A stretch of DNA of 64,000 nt from JAUVXJ01 sp034411995 (GCA_034411995.1 DAOUME010000006.1:161804-225803), one strand, 5' to 3'; counted from the stretch's first letter, positions 32,846-42,337 are shown. Numbers and translations: made by a program. The notes: a model not told the origin generated them from the sequence alone.

Positions 32846-34519
32846 ATGATCTCATCTTCCGCTCTCGCTGCCGGTCAACAAACGTGTTCGTTCCTTGACA
32901 CCCTGGCCAGGCTCACCGGCCATCGCCAGTCAGGCCAGTTCCTTGCCGCAGCACTGCGCGAGGCCATTGAGGCCACGGATTCTCAGGCTGGATCACTGCT
33001 GCTCGTGGGTGATCGCACGCAACGCGTCAGGGCCGGCGACATGTCACCGGAGATCGAGAAGCAGATCTCGTTGTGGGAAGAGAGTCTCGAACAACGCCTG
33101 CGTTCGAGTTCCTGGAGCATAGCGGCCGACGAGACGCTCCCCGTTTCCTCCCACCTAGTCAAGGGTACCGGGCATCTCCTGGTGAACACGCCTTTGCTGC
33201 GGGATGAGACGGTCACAGGGTCTCTCACTGTGGCCCTGGCCCCCGGAGATACCCTCTCGCTCTCTCAGCGGCAGGCGTTGGCCTCCTGTGCCAGGATCAT
33301 AGGCAATCTGGCCGACATCATCGAGCAGCTAAACCTCACCCAGCACAGCCTGGAACAACTCACCTTCCTGCACGAGACCAGTCAGGCTTTGACTTCCACG
33401 CTGGACCTCCGCCGGGTGCTGGACAACACCATGGAACTGGCCACCAAGATCCTCGATGCCCAGGCCTCCACGCTGATGCTCATCGATGTAGAAACCAACG
33501 AGCTCGTCTTCGATATTCCCTACGGCGAGAAACGCGAACTGCTCAGAAGCTATCGCATGTCCATGGGTGAAGGCATAGCGGGTTGGGTGGCCACGCACGG
33601 CAAACCTGCTATCGTCAACGAAGCGGCCACCGACCAGCGCTTCAGCAAGGGGACCGACGTCCGCACCGGATTCCTCACCCAGTCCGTGATCTGCGTCCCT
33701 CTACAAATCAAAGATCGAACCATCGGGGTGCTCGAAGCTCTGAACAAGGTATCGTGCGAAGGCTTCAACGACGACGACCTCCGCCTGCTGAGCACCTTGG
33801 CTGCGCAGGCCGCCAGTGCTATTGAGAACGCCAGCCTCTACCGCAGCCTGAGCGAAGAAAGGGACAAGATCCTCCGGGTACAAGAGGAGGCGCGTCGCGC
33901 TCTCGCTCGTGATCTCCACGACAGAACCCTGCAAAGCCTCTCCTCCATCAGCATGGGCATCGACTACGTGAAACAACTGCTCAAACACCAGCCAGACACC
34001 GCCGCTGACGAACTCAGCCGGTTGCAGGAACTGGTCAAGCAGGCCTCCAGAGAAGCTCGCGTGCTCCTCTTCGAGCTGCACCCCATCGCGTTGGAGACGC
34101 AGGGTCTGGTGGGAGCGCTGGAGACTTACGTCCAGCAACTGGGTGGCGAAGGACCGCCCCTGTTCCATTTCCACAACGATGGTTTCGCTCAGAGGCTATC
34201 TCCAGAAGTCGAGGCCATGGCCTTCATCGTCTTGCAGGAAGCTGTAAACAACGCCCGAAAGCACGCCGGTGCGGACAATATATGGTTGACGCTTTCTCCG
34301 GAGGACGATTCCCTCCTGATGACCGTGGAGGACGACGGCTGCGGGTTCGACTTGAGCACGGTGGAGAAAAACGCTAACCGAGGCGGTCACCTGGGCTTGG
34401 TCAGTATGCAGGAGAGGGCAGACCTGATCGAGGCACGGCTCGACATAGAATCCTCACCTGATCAGGGGACCAGGGTTTCGCTAAGGGTGCCGCGTCAGAC
34501 TGCACCCACCGGTTCGTGA
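32846..34519 (+). CDS. GAF-domain sensor histidine kinase (NarL-type, HisKA_3)
   Basis: The start at ATG 32846 gives 557 residues; the longer frame reads through the upstream gene. There is no transmembrane segment, so it is cytosolic. A degenerate GAF-like region at about 20-165 is followed by a clear GAF domain at about 185-340 (ILDAQASTLMLIDVETNELVF split by a loop, MGEGIAGWVATHGKP). The dimerisation/phosphotransfer helix has H in ARDLHDRTLQSL at about 370. The HATPase_c domain carries VLQEAVNNARKHA and the G boxes DDGCGFD and GHLGLVSM. The partner response regulator with DNA-binding output is not adjacent; single-domain regulators at 31583 and 14228 are candidates. Confidence 0.92.
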   Translation: MISSSALAAGQQTCSFLDTLARLTGHRQSGQFLAAALREAIEATDSQAGSLLLVGDRTQRVRAGDMSPEIEKQISLWEESLEQRLRSSSWSIAADETLPVSSHLVKGTGHLLVNTPLLRDETVTGSLTVALAPGDTLSLSQRQALASCARIIGNLADIIEQLNLTQHSLEQLTFLHETSQALTSTLDLRRVLDNTMELATKILDAQASTLMLIDVETNELVFDIPYGEKRELLRSYRMSMGEGIAGWVATHGKPAIVNEAATDQRFSKGTDVRTGFLTQSVICVPLQIKDRTIGVLEALNKVSCEGFNDDDLRLLSTLAAQAASAIENASLYRSLSEERDKILRVQEEARRALARDLHDRTLQSLSSISMGIDYVKQLLKHQPDTAADELSRLQELVKQASREARVLLFELHPIALETQGLVGALETYVQQLGGEGPPLFHFHNDGFAQRLSPEVEAMAFIVLQEAVNNARKHAGADNIWLTLSPEDDSLLMTVEDDGCGFDLSTVEKNANRGGHLGLVSMQERADLIEARLDIESSPDQGTRVSLRVPRQTAPTGS

Positions 34520-34607
34520 GCACCACCTGGCAGGCCCCCGTCTCCACACCATGAAGAGGTCGTGAGTTCCTTCGGAGACGCGGAACAAACGAGAGTGGGA
34601 GATCTGT

Positions 34608-35165
34608 ATGACACTAGAAGAGGCATCGGCTGAGGCTGGCGCGCTCAAGGAACAGGGAATCAAGCTGTTCCGCTACGGCGAATATGAAGAAGCTGCTGAA
34701 GTCTTCGGCAAGGCGGTGAAGCTGTACGAGGAAGCGGACGACCAGAAGGGCCAGGCCGAGATGCTCAACAACGTGGGAGCTGTCCGCACACAGGAAGAAA
34801 GGTGGGACGACGCCACCGCCGCGTTTGCCCGGGCCAGGTCCATGTTCGAGTCGCTGGGAGACGAGGGTGGCCTGGCTCAAACCTTGGGGAACCTGGGTGC
34901 CATGTACCGCTACCAGGGGGACAGCGATGCTGCCGTGGAGCGCCTCAAGGAGGCCATCGAGCTCTTTCGCCATGTCGGGGACCGCGAGAAACAGGCTGCC
35001 ACTCTACGTCTCGTGAGCCGGATTCGTCTCGGACAAGCCAGGTGGCTCGAGGCGCTACACTTCTACGATCTCAGCCTGGCCTGTGCGGAGCCTCAGGGAA
35101 TCAAGCAGCGTGCACTCCGTCGGCTGCTTCAGATACCCTTCGGTATGCTCTCTCGTCCGCAATAG
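34608..35165 (+). CDS. Tetratricopeptide-repeat protein
   Basis: About 185 residues composed of four TPR-like helical pairs (EEAAEVFGKAVKLYEEADD, DDATAAFARARSMFESLGD, DAAVERLKEAIELFRHVGD and the less regular LEALHFYDLSLACAEPQG). No signal peptide. It is a protein-interaction scaffold by family, follows the sensor kinase gene by 88 nt and may work in the same signalling unit. GGGAGA precedes the ATG at good distance. It converges with the EF-G paralogue gene. Confidence 0.88.
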   Translation: MTLEEASAEAGALKEQGIKLFRYGEYEEAAEVFGKAVKLYEEADDQKGQAEMLNNVGAVRTQEERWDDATAAFARARSMFESLGDEGGLAQTLGNLGAMYRYQGDSDAAVERLKEAIELFRHVGDREKQAATLRLVSRIRLGQARWLEALHFYDLSLACAEPQGIKQRALRRLLQIPFGMLSRPQ

Positions 35166-35228
35166 CCGACTCTGGCTGCCCCGAGTCTGACCCCCTTCAC
35201 CTGGCCGGAACCCGGCGCCGCGCCGTGG

Positions 35229-37301
35229 CTATTCCTTCTCTTCTTCTGGCTGCGCCCTGCTGATGATCTCTTCCGCGAGATTCCTGGGCACTTCCTCGTA
35301 GCGAGAGAACTCCATGCCGAAGACCCCGCGCCCCTGGGTGATGGAGCGCAGGTCCGTCGCGTAGCCTTGCATCTCTGCCAGGGGCGCCTGTGCGGTGATG
35401 ATGATCTTGTTCCCCTTCTGCTCCGTACCCATCACGCGAGCGCGCTTGGTATTGAGATCCCCCAGGACATCACCCATGCTTGCCTCGGGAATGGTGATGG
35501 TGAAAGTCATGATCGGCTCGAGCAGCACAGGCCCAGCGTTCCGCACGGCTTCCTTGAACGCCTCCCTCCCTGCGATCTGGAAGGCTATGTCCTTGGAGTC
35601 CACCGGGTGTTCCTTGCCATCGTAGACTACACCCTTCACGTCGACGATGGGAGAGCCCGAGGTCACTCCCTGGCTCAGTACCTGCCTGATCCCTTTCTCG
35701 ATAGATGGTATGAAGCTCCTGGAGATGTGGCCTTCTCTCACCTCGCTGTCGTACTCGAAGCCGGTTCCTCGCGGAAGAGGTTCGACCCTCAGCCACACCT
35801 CGGCAAATTGCCCAGCCCCGCCAGTCTGCTTCTTGTGTCGATACTGCGACGTGCCCACCTTGCTGATTGTCTCTCGATAGGGCACCTTGGGCACCGCCGT
35901 GGTGATCTCCACTCCAAACTTGGAGTGGAGGCGACGCGCCGCGATGTCTATGTGAGACTCCCCCATGCCGGAGAGGACGGTCTCCCGCGTACTGGCGTCC
36001 CGGTCCACACGAAGGGTAGGGTCCTCCTCGGTCAGCCGAGCCAGCGCCGATCCGAGCTTGTCCAGGTCGGCCTTGGTCTTCGGCGTGATCGCCGCCGAGA
36101 AGATGGGGTGAGGAAAACTGATGGCCGGCAAGGTCAGTGGATGATCCTTGTCGCACAGGGTATCACCCGTCTCCGTGTGCTGTAACTTCGCCACCGCTCC
36201 GATATCCCCGGCGACCACCTTCTCTGTCGGATTCTGTTCCTTCCCCTTCGGAGAGTACAGTTGACCCAGGCGCTCCTCTTCTCCCCTGCTGGCGTTGAAC
36301 ACTCGCGAGTCAGACTCCATCGCCCCGGAGAAGACCCGAAAGTAAGTCAACTTGCCCACGTATGGATCCGCCAACGTCTTGAAGACCAGGGTCGCCAGCG
36401 GTCCCCCTACCACAGGCTCCAGTCTCTCCTCTTCACCGGTCGCTGCGCTCGTTGCCACGTACCCTTCAACGTCGAGAGGAGAGGGGCAGTACCTCGTGAT
36501 CACATCCAGCAAAGGTCTCACTCCAACGTCCTTAGTAGCCGCCCCACACATCACCGGCACCAAGGACCCGCTTCTCACCCCCGCCGCCAGACCTCTGACG
36601 ATCTCCTCCTGCGTGAGGGTCTCCTCCTCAAAGTACCTCTCCAACAGCTCATCATCCTGCTCAGCGGCGGCCTCCATCAACTTCAGATGGGACGCCTCGG
36701 CCTTCTCGCGCATGCTCTGGGGGACATCGCCCTCCTCGCCCTTCTCGCCCCGATAGGCCTTCATGCGCACTAGGTCCACTACGCCTTCAAAGGAGTCCTG
36801 AGCGCCAACTGGCAGTTGCAGCGGCACGATGTTGCCAGGCAAGCTCGCCTGGGCCTGGCCCACGGCCCGATCGAAGTCGGCATTCTCCCTGTCCATCTTG
36901 TTGACAAACAACATCCGGGGCAGACCAACCTCGTCCGCGTACTCCCAGACCAGCTCAGTCCCGACCTCGACGCCTGAGACCGCGTCCAGAACCACGACGG
37001 CTGAGTCCGCCGCCCTCAATGCTCCCTTCACCTCACCCACGAAATCGGCGTAGCCTGGGGTGTCAAGGACATTCACCTTGTGTCCATCCCATTCGCACGG
37101 AATCACTGAGGTGTTCACGGAGATCTTGCGCCGGATCTCCTCAGGATCGTAGTCCGAGGCCGTCGTGCCCTCGTCGACTCGGCCGAGCCGGCTCACGCCG
37201 CCGCTGACGTAGAGCATGGCCTCGGCCAAAGATGTCTTGCCCGCACCCCCGTGGGATAGAAGCACGATATTCCTCAGTTCTTCCGCCTTATACTCCTTCA
37301 C
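35229..37301 (-). CDS. Elongation factor G paralogue (FusA2-like GTPase)
   Basis: About 690 residues with the five EF-G domains. The P-loop reads SHGGAGKTSL where canonical EF-G has AHIDAGKTT; G3 is DTPGYADF and G4 NKMD. Domain IV and V are present (QTGGAGQFAEVWLRVEP, QGRGVFGMEF). The altered P-loop, slightly short length and isolation from rpsL/rpsG/tuf mark it as the FusA2/EF-G2-like paralogue rather than the main translocase. It may act in ribosome recycling, stress translation or tetracycline-like protection. GTG start with GGAGG ten nt upstream, behind a consensus promoter. Confidence 0.88.
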   Translation of the reverse strand: MKEYKAEELRNIVLLSHGGAGKTSLAEAMLYVSGGVSRLGRVDEGTTASDYDPEEIRRKISVNTSVIPCEWDGHKVNVLDTPGYADFVGEVKGALRAADSAVVVLDAVSGVEVGTELVWEYADEVGLPRMLFVNKMDRENADFDRAVGQAQASLPGNIVPLQLPVGAQDSFEGVVDLVRMKAYRGEKGEEGDVPQSMREKAEASHLKLMEAAAEQDDELLERYFEEETLTQEEIVRGLAAGVRSGSLVPVMCGAATKDVGVRPLLDVITRYCPSPLDVEGYVATSAATGEEERLEPVVGGPLATLVFKTLADPYVGKLTYFRVFSGAMESDSRVFNASRGEEERLGQLYSPKGKEQNPTEKVVAGDIGAVAKLQHTETGDTLCDKDHPLTLPAISFPHPIFSAAITPKTKADLDKLGSALARLTEEDPTLRVDRDASTRETVLSGMGESHIDIAARRLHSKFGVEITTAVPKVPYRETISKVGTSQYRHKKQTGGAGQFAEVWLRVEPLPRGTGFEYDSEVREGHISRSFIPSIEKGIRQVLSQGVTSGSPIVDVKGVVYDGKEHPVDSKDIAFQIAGREAFKEAVRNAGPVLLEPIMTFTITIPEASMGDVLGDLNTKRARVMGTEQKGNKIIITAQAPLAEMQGYATDLRSITQGRGVFGMEFSRYEEVPRNLAEEIISRAQPEEEKE

Positions 37302-37343
37302 TATAGCAATCCTCCATGCTGGTGCAGTGACATCTTGTGGCCA

Positions 37344-37372
37344 ATTGTAAAGGACTTATCTGCGGTTGTCAA
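37344..37372 (-). promoter_or_regulatory. Promoter of the EF-G paralogue gene
   Basis: Minus-strand TTGACA (37372-37367), exactly 17 nt, then TACAAT (37349-37344). The start site would be near 37337 with a ~36-nt leader. Its -35 box lies on the same bases as the -35 of the divergent promoter. Confidence 0.82.
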
Positions 37373-37392
37373 TTCCATTCTTGTGCTACAAT
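37366..37392 (+). promoter_or_regulatory. Promoter of the GIY-YIG gene
   Basis: TTGTCA (37366-37371) and TACAAT (37387-37392) with an extended -10 TGC; the spacer is 15 nt, short but tolerable with an extended -10. The -35 overlaps that of the EF-G paralogue promoter on the other strand. Confidence 0.5.
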
Positions 37393-37421
37393 GACGTGAA
37401 GGGGTGCTGACAGGAGGATAT

Positions 37422-37874
37422 GTGGGAACAGTCCCGGGGACCTACGTACTCGTCTTGTACCTGAGCCACGACGCGTGCCTGTGTGTGGCTCACCTCGGAA
37501 CGCACATCTTCAAGGCGGGCTACTACTGCTACGCAGGCAGCGCCAGGGGGCCCGGCGGACTGCGAGCCCGCCTGAGCCGACATCTGCGCCAACGCAAGAA
37601 GCCCCACTGGCACATCGACTATCTCCTCCCGCGAGCCGTGGTAGTAGAAGTCTGGGCCGCGCCCTCAACCGAGAGACTGGAGTGCCTGTGCGCCCAGACC
37701 TTGCTGAGCATGCCTGGCGCGGAGGTGTTGGTTCCCAAGTTCGGCTCTTCAGACTGCGGCTGTGAAACCCATCTCCTCTACTTCACCGCTCCGCCTTCCG
37801 TCCATGACTTCCGCGCGCGGGTGCGCTCCTCGACCGCAGGAGTTCCGCTACTCACGACGATTGTGCAACAGTGA
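37422..37874 (+). CDS. GIY-YIG-like nuclease-family protein (DUF123 type)
   Basis: The ~150-residue protein starts with TYVLVLYLSHDACLCVAHLG and contains GYYCYAGSARGPGGLRARLSRHLR. The GYYCYAGSA element, followed by Arg-rich helix and HWHIDYLL, is typical of the DUF123/GIY-YIG-like family found alone or next to endonuclease III in archaea and bacteria. Cys residues near the C-terminus (SSDCGCETHL) are also a family trait. Start GTG 37422 has AGGAGG four nt upstream; GTG 37404 is an alternative but lies almost at the transcription start. Function in DNA repair is presumed, not shown. Confidence 0.85.
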   Translation: MGTVPGTYVLVLYLSHDACLCVAHLGTHIFKAGYYCYAGSARGPGGLRARLSRHLRQRKKPHWHIDYLLPRAVVVEVWAAPSTERLECLCAQTLLSMPGAEVLVPKFGSSDCGCETHLLYFTAPPSVHDFRARVRSSTAGVPLLTTIVQQ

Positions 37875-37994
37875 CCCAGCAGCCACTCTTCCTTTCGCGT
37901 GCGTACGGACTGGGCCCTGTGCCCGCATGTGTGACAAGCTACCAGCAAGGCGACATTGCCGCACCCAGGTGAAGAATACGAAGCACAGCGCGGC

Positions 37995-38023
37995 TTGCGA
38001 ACGGGGTGAAGTAGTGGTATAAT
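37995..38023 (+). promoter_or_regulatory. Promoter of the amino-acid ABC transporter operon
   Basis: TTGCGA (37995-38000), 17 nt, and a perfect TATAAT (38018-38023) with an extended -10 TGG. It lies in the 314-nt gap before the binding-protein gene, giving a leader of about 160 nt. Confidence 0.78.
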
Positions 38024-38188
38024 TCTAGGCCGGTGAGGGGCTATGTGGGGGGTGGAGCCTGCGCTTTCTGGACCGGATGAGTCCCCGTCGTAGTGCCCGG
38101 AAAGGAGGTGAGGTCAAGAAGAGGAAGCCAGTTCCCGCTGATTGTCACTGAAGGAATTCCCAGAAACGCTGAAGTAAGGAGGAAAACC

Positions 38189-39247
38189 GTGAGAGCGATA
38201 AGATGGACGCTGGTCAGCCTTCTGGTCCTCGGGGTGCTACTGACGGCTTGCGCGCCGCCTGCTGCGCCGGAGGAGGAAGAGGCTGCCCCACCGGTGACGG
38301 GCGCGCGCTTCCAGACGATCCTGGATCGTGGGAAGATCATCTGCGGCTGCAACAGCGAACTCCCCGGCTTTGGCTATCTGAACCCAGCGGGGGAATTCGA
38401 GGGGTTTGACGTCGATTTCTGCAAGGCCATTGCGGCGGCGGTCTTTGGCGACGCCAATGCCGTGGAGTACCGACCGCTCACTGCGGCCGAGCGTCTGCCG
38501 GCGCTACAGACCGGCGAGATCGACGTGCTCATCCGCAACACTACGTGGACCCTCACTCGCGACGCAGTGAACGAGGTAGACTGGGCGGCCGTGACGTTCT
38601 ACGATGGGCAAGGCATGATGGTGCCTGTGGCCACCGGGTGGACTACGCTGGAAGACATGGACGGCGCGACCGTATGCTCCACCACGGGTACGACGACGGA
38701 GATGAACCTGGCCGACGCCTTCCGCTCTCGGGGGCTCGACTACACGCCGCTTCTCTTCGAGAAGACGCAAGATACCGCCACAGCCTACGAGGAAGGGCGC
38801 TGTGATGGTCAGACCTCCGACAAGTCTCAACTGGCAGCCCTTCGCTCCGCCATGGAGAACCCTGAGGATCACGTCATCCTCGACGTGACCATGTCGAAGG
38901 AGCCTCTGGGACCCCTCACCGCCCACGGCGACAACAAGTGGAATGACGTCGTGAGATGGGTCGTGTGGGGCATGGTCCAGGCCGAGGAATCAGGAGTTAA
39001 CTCCGCCAACGTGGACCAGATGCTGAGCAGCGACGATCCGACGGTCAGGCGACTGCTGGGCGTCGAGGGAGAGTTGGGGAGCTCCCTGGGCATCCCCAAC
39101 GATTTCGTGGTCCAGATAGTCAAGCAGGTCGGGAACTACGGCGAGGTGTACAACCGCTGGCTGGGCCCGGACGGGCTCAACATCCCGCGCGGCCCCAACG
39201 AGCTCTGGACCAATGGCGGCCTCCTCTACGCCATGGCCTTCCGGTAG
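38189..39247 (+). CDS. aapJ: General L-amino-acid ABC transporter binding lipoprotein (AapJ/BztA-like)
   Basis: GTG 38189 is preceded by AAGGAGG and begins a lipoprotein signal (basic start, VSLLVLGVLLTAC lipobox, Cys near residue 22). A short acidic linker is followed by a family 3 amino-acid-binding domain with AapJ-like features: ILDRGKIICGCNSELPGFG, FDVDFCKAIAAAVFG and TTTEMNLAD. Length 352 residues. It delivers amino acids to the two permeases and ATPase encoded next, a complete importer. The upstream frame from 38093 has no signal peptide and is rejected. Confidence 0.93.
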   Translation: MRAIRWTLVSLLVLGVLLTACAPPAAPEEEEAAPPVTGARFQTILDRGKIICGCNSELPGFGYLNPAGEFEGFDVDFCKAIAAAVFGDANAVEYRPLTAAERLPALQTGEIDVLIRNTTWTLTRDAVNEVDWAAVTFYDGQGMMVPVATGWTTLEDMDGATVCSTTGTTTEMNLADAFRSRGLDYTPLLFEKTQDTATAYEEGRCDGQTSDKSQLAALRSAMENPEDHVILDVTMSKEPLGPLTAHGDNKWNDVVRWVVWGMVQAEESGVNSANVDQMLSSDDPTVRRLLGVEGELGSSLGIPNDFVVQIVKQVGNYGEVYNRWLGPDGLNIPRGPNELWTNGGLLYAMAFR

Positions 39248-39268
39248 ATGCTTGCTCCCATGTCACAG

Positions 39269-39299
39269 AGTGCAGCCCGGTGCCACGCCGGGCTGCACT
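39269..39299 (+). promoter_or_regulatory. Intercistronic hairpin after aapJ
   Basis: A perfect 12-bp inverted repeat (39269-39280 with 39288-39299, AGTGCAGCCCGG and complement) encloses a 7-nt loop, 21 nt after the aapJ stop. There is no U-run. It probably protects the aapJ message or attenuates the permease genes, the common design of binding-protein operons. Confidence 0.72.
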
Positions 39300-39319
39300 T
39301 CCACGAGAGGTGAGACCGT

Positions 39320-40486
39320 ATGTCCCAGATGACAGTCTCTCGCTGGCGAGTGGTGAGCACCTTCCGCGACGAACGCTTCCTCAGGATCGTGGGCCAGGTC
39401 GCTTTTGCCGTGGCGGTGATACTCTTCGGTGCGTGGTGCCTGGGGAACTACAGAGCACGCGGCTTGACTTTCTCCTTCGCCTTCCTGCGCGAGGAAGCCA
39501 GTTTCGACCTCGCCGAGGGCATGGCCTTCAGCCCCATAGATCCTTACTGGAAGGCTTTTGTCGTGGGGATCGCCAATACCGTCAAAGTAGCGATCCTCGG
39601 CATCATCATGGCCACCATCCTGGGTCTGGTGGCCGGGGTAGCCAGACTATCCAGCAACTGGCTGATCAGCAACATCGCCAGCGTCTACATCGAGATCATC
39701 CGCAATACCCCGGTATTGGTGCAGCTCTTCTTCATCTATTTTGCGGTCATCCTGAAACTGCCAGAGCTCCGCGATCGTCTCGTGCTGCCCGGCCCCATCT
39801 TCCTCAGCAACCGCGGCATTCAGCTCGTCTGGGCGCGTCCCACGGCCTCGTTCGCCTGGTGGCTACCCTTCTGGATAGTGGCCCTGGCCATGGCTCTTGC
39901 CATCTACGTCTGGCGAGTGCGCCTCGAACGGCGCTACAAACGCCCTCTGTCGCGGCTGCCGTGGGTCTCACTGGCACTGGTCGTTCCTCTCATCGGCTGG
40001 CTCGTCGTGCCAGGCAACCCCCTCTACGCCGACAGACCTGAGGTGGTGGGACTCAAGGTCGTCGGTGGCACGAGCCTGTCTCCAGAGTTCGCCGCGATAC
40101 TCTTCGGCCTGGTGGTCTACACCGGCGCGTTCATCGCCGAGGTCGTTCGTGCAGGAATCATGGCCGTGCCCAAGGGGCAATCGGAGGCGGCTCGGGCTCA
40201 GGGCTTCACGGAGATGCAGATTCTGCAACTCATCGTGCTCCCTCAGGCCATACGGATCATCATTCCCCCGTTGATCAGCCAGTATCTGAACTTGACCAAG
40301 AACTCCAGCCTCGCCATCGCTATCGGCTTCCTCGATTTGTACGCCGTCGCCAACACCATGTTGAACCAATCCGGTCGCATCGTCGAGGTGTTCATCATGA
40401 TCATGGCCGCGTACCTATCCATGAGCCTTACCATCTCTGTGATCATGAATGTGCTCAACCGCAGACTGGCCCTCGTGGAGAGATAG
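39320..40486 (+). CDS. aapQ: General amino-acid ABC transporter permease (AapQ/BztB-like)
   Basis: About 388 residues with roughly eight hydrophobic segments, longer than ordinary HisM-type permeases, as in AapQ. It carries the extended loop between TM3 and TM4 and the coupling motif EAARAQGFTEMQILQLIVLPQ. The N-terminal periplasmic portion (DPYWKAFVVGIANTVKVA) introduces the permease core. ATG 39320 follows GAGAGGTGAG. It forms a heterodimer with the next gene product, which begins 2 nt after its stop. Confidence 0.92.
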   Translation: MSQMTVSRWRVVSTFRDERFLRIVGQVAFAVAVILFGAWCLGNYRARGLTFSFAFLREEASFDLAEGMAFSPIDPYWKAFVVGIANTVKVAILGIIMATILGLVAGVARLSSNWLISNIASVYIEIIRNTPVLVQLFFIYFAVILKLPELRDRLVLPGPIFLSNRGIQLVWARPTASFAWWLPFWIVALAMALAIYVWRVRLERRYKRPLSRLPWVSLALVVPLIGWLVVPGNPLYADRPEVVGLKVVGGTSLSPEFAAILFGLVVYTGAFIAEVVRAGIMAVPKGQSEAARAQGFTEMQILQLIVLPQAIRIIIPPLISQYLNLTKNSSLAIAIGFLDLYAVANTMLNQSGRIVEVFIMIMAAYLSMSLTISVIMNVLNRRLALVER

Positions 40487-40488
40487 GA

Positions 40489-41547
40489 ATGACGATCGAA
40501 GTTGAAGTCATGAGGCCCCCTCGCACGGAAGTGGGGGCCTTGGGTTGGCTCAGGAAGAACCTCTTTGGCACCTGGTACGATGGGCTCCTCACCGTCGGTT
40601 CCGTGGCCTTCATCGGCGTCGTACTCTACGGCGTCTTTCACTGGGCCTTGGAGACCGCGGAATGGGGCGTGGTGACCACCAACATCAAGGTCTTCATGAT
40701 CGGAAGGTATCCCTACTCGGACATCTGGCGGGTCTGGGCGAGTGTGGGTCTGTTCGCGCTCATGGCCATGGTGAGTCTGGCTATCTGGCTGGGAAGGCTC
40801 TCTGCCGCGCGGCGCGCAGTGACTATCTCGTGGGGCGTCGTCCTTGTCCTGACCGTCGTCCTGCTCAAGGGCTTTGACAGCCTTCCTGTCATCCCCTCCA
40901 TCCCCATCAGCATCTGGAGCGGGCTACTGCTCACTCTGTCCCTGGGCATCGTGGGCATCGTCGCTTCCTTCCCTATGGGCATCTTTCTCGCCCTGGGCCG
41001 CCGGAGCGGTATGCCGGTGGTGAGGGTGTTTTGCACCATGTACATCGAGGTCATCAGGGGAGTGCCCTTGATCAGCGTCCTCTTCATGTCCATGTTGATG
41101 ATCCCTCTCTTCTTACCCCCCTCCCTGAGGTTGGACAACGTCCTGAGAGCGATGGTCGGCATGACCCTCTTTAGTGCAGCCTATGTTGCCGAGAACGTGC
41201 GCGGGGGGTTGCAGGCCATTCCGCAAGGGCAGTACGAGGCCGGCAGGGCCGTAGGTCTGAACGAGGGCCTGGTCATGGCCCTCATCATACTGCCGCAGGC
41301 CCTGCGGGCCATGATTCCGGCGATAGTCGGCCAGTTCATCAGTCTGTACAAGGATACGTCACTGGTGGTCATCGTCGGTCTCCTCGATCTGTTGGGTATA
41401 GCGAAGGCGGTCACCGGCCAGCAGCAGTGGATCGGCACCCAGAAGGAAGTGTACGCCTTCGCTGGCGTGATCTACTTCGTTACGTGCTATGCCATGTCGT
41501 ACGCCAGTCGCCGACTGGAGAAGCAGTTGGGTGTAGGAGAGCGGTAG
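40489..41547 (+). CDS. aapM: General amino-acid ABC transporter permease (AapM/BztC-like)
   Basis: About 352 residues with a long N-terminal region of two to three helices (WYDGLLTVGSVAFIG, VWASVGLFALMAMVS) before the permease core that starts near WSGLLLTLSLGIVGIV, the AapM layout. The coupling loop is EAGRAVGLNEGLVMALIILPQ. It is nearly contiguous with aapQ (2-nt gap) and followed 22 nt later by the ATPase gene, so the four genes form one operon. Confidence 0.92.
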   Translation: MTIEVEVMRPPRTEVGALGWLRKNLFGTWYDGLLTVGSVAFIGVVLYGVFHWALETAEWGVVTTNIKVFMIGRYPYSDIWRVWASVGLFALMAMVSLAIWLGRLSAARRAVTISWGVVLVLTVVLLKGFDSLPVIPSIPISIWSGLLLTLSLGIVGIVASFPMGIFLALGRRSGMPVVRVFCTMYIEVIRGVPLISVLFMSMLMIPLFLPPSLRLDNVLRAMVGMTLFSAAYVAENVRGGLQAIPQGQYEAGRAVGLNEGLVMALIILPQALRAMIPAIVGQFISLYKDTSLVVIVGLLDLLGIAKAVTGQQQWIGTQKEVYAFAGVIYFVTCYAMSYASRRLEKQLGVGER

Positions 41548-41569
41548 CACCTAGTCTGGAGGCCAGGAA

Positions 41570-42337
41570 GTGGAAAACAGAAATCGCCAGCCCTCTAATG
41601 CCCAGGAGATGATCATCTGCCGAGACGTGCACAAATGGTTCGGGGACTTTCACGTGCTGCGAGGCGTAAACCTCACCGTGAGGAAGGGCGAGGTCGTGGT
41701 CATCTGCGGCCCCTCAGGGTCCGGCAAGTCGACCCTCATTCGCACCATCAACCGCCTGGAGGAGCATCAGAAGGGCGATATCATCGTAGATGGCATTGAG
41801 TTGACCCACGACATCCGCAATGTGCACGCGGTTCGCAAAGAAATCGGGATGGTCTTTCAGCACTTCAATCTCTTTCCGCATCTGACGGCGCTCCAGAACG
41901 TGACCCTGGCGCCGGTCTACGTTCGTCGGTGGTCCAAGGACAAGGCCGAAGAAGTGGCGCGCCAACTCCTGGCACGGGTGGGTATCCCCGAGCAGGCCGA
42001 CAAGTACCCCGGCCAGTTGTCAGGAGGACAGCAACAGCGGGTGGCCATCGCCCGCGCCCTGGCCATGCAGCCCAAAATCATGTTCTTCGACGAGCCTACC
42101 TCAGCGCTGGACCCGGAGATGATCAAAGAGGTCCTGGACGTGATGATCGAGCTGGCCAAGGGGGGCATGACCATGATCGTGGTTACCCACGAAATGGGGT
42201 TCGCCAAGGAGGTTTCGGACCGCATCATCTTCTTCGACGAGGGGAACATCGTGGAGGAGGCGCCGCCGGATACCTTCTTCACTGAATGCACCGAGCCGCG
42301 AACCAGGCTCTTCCTGTCCCAGATACTGACAGCCTGA
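41570..42337 (+). CDS. aapP: Amino-acid ABC transporter ATPase (AapP/GlnQ-like)
   Basis: The 255-residue protein has all nucleotide-binding-domain motifs: Walker A GPSGSGKST, Q-loop FQHFNLFPHL, signature LSGGQQQR, Walker B MFFDEPTSALDPE and switch His in VVTHEMG. GTG 41570 follows GGAGG seven nt upstream; an internal ATG at 41609 would remove only a variable N-terminus. It energises the importer encoded by the three preceding genes. This is the only complete ABC importer in the window. Confidence 0.95.
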   Translation: MENRNRQPSNAQEMIICRDVHKWFGDFHVLRGVNLTVRKGEVVVICGPSGSGKSTLIRTINRLEEHQKGDIIVDGIELTHDIRNVHAVRKEIGMVFQHFNLFPHLTALQNVTLAPVYVRRWSKDKAEEVARQLLARVGIPEQADKYPGQLSGGQQQRVAIARALAMQPKIMFFDEPTSALDPEMIKEVLDVMIELAKGGMTMIVVTHEMGFAKEVSDRIIFFDEGNIVEEAPPDTFFTECTEPRTRLFLSQILTA

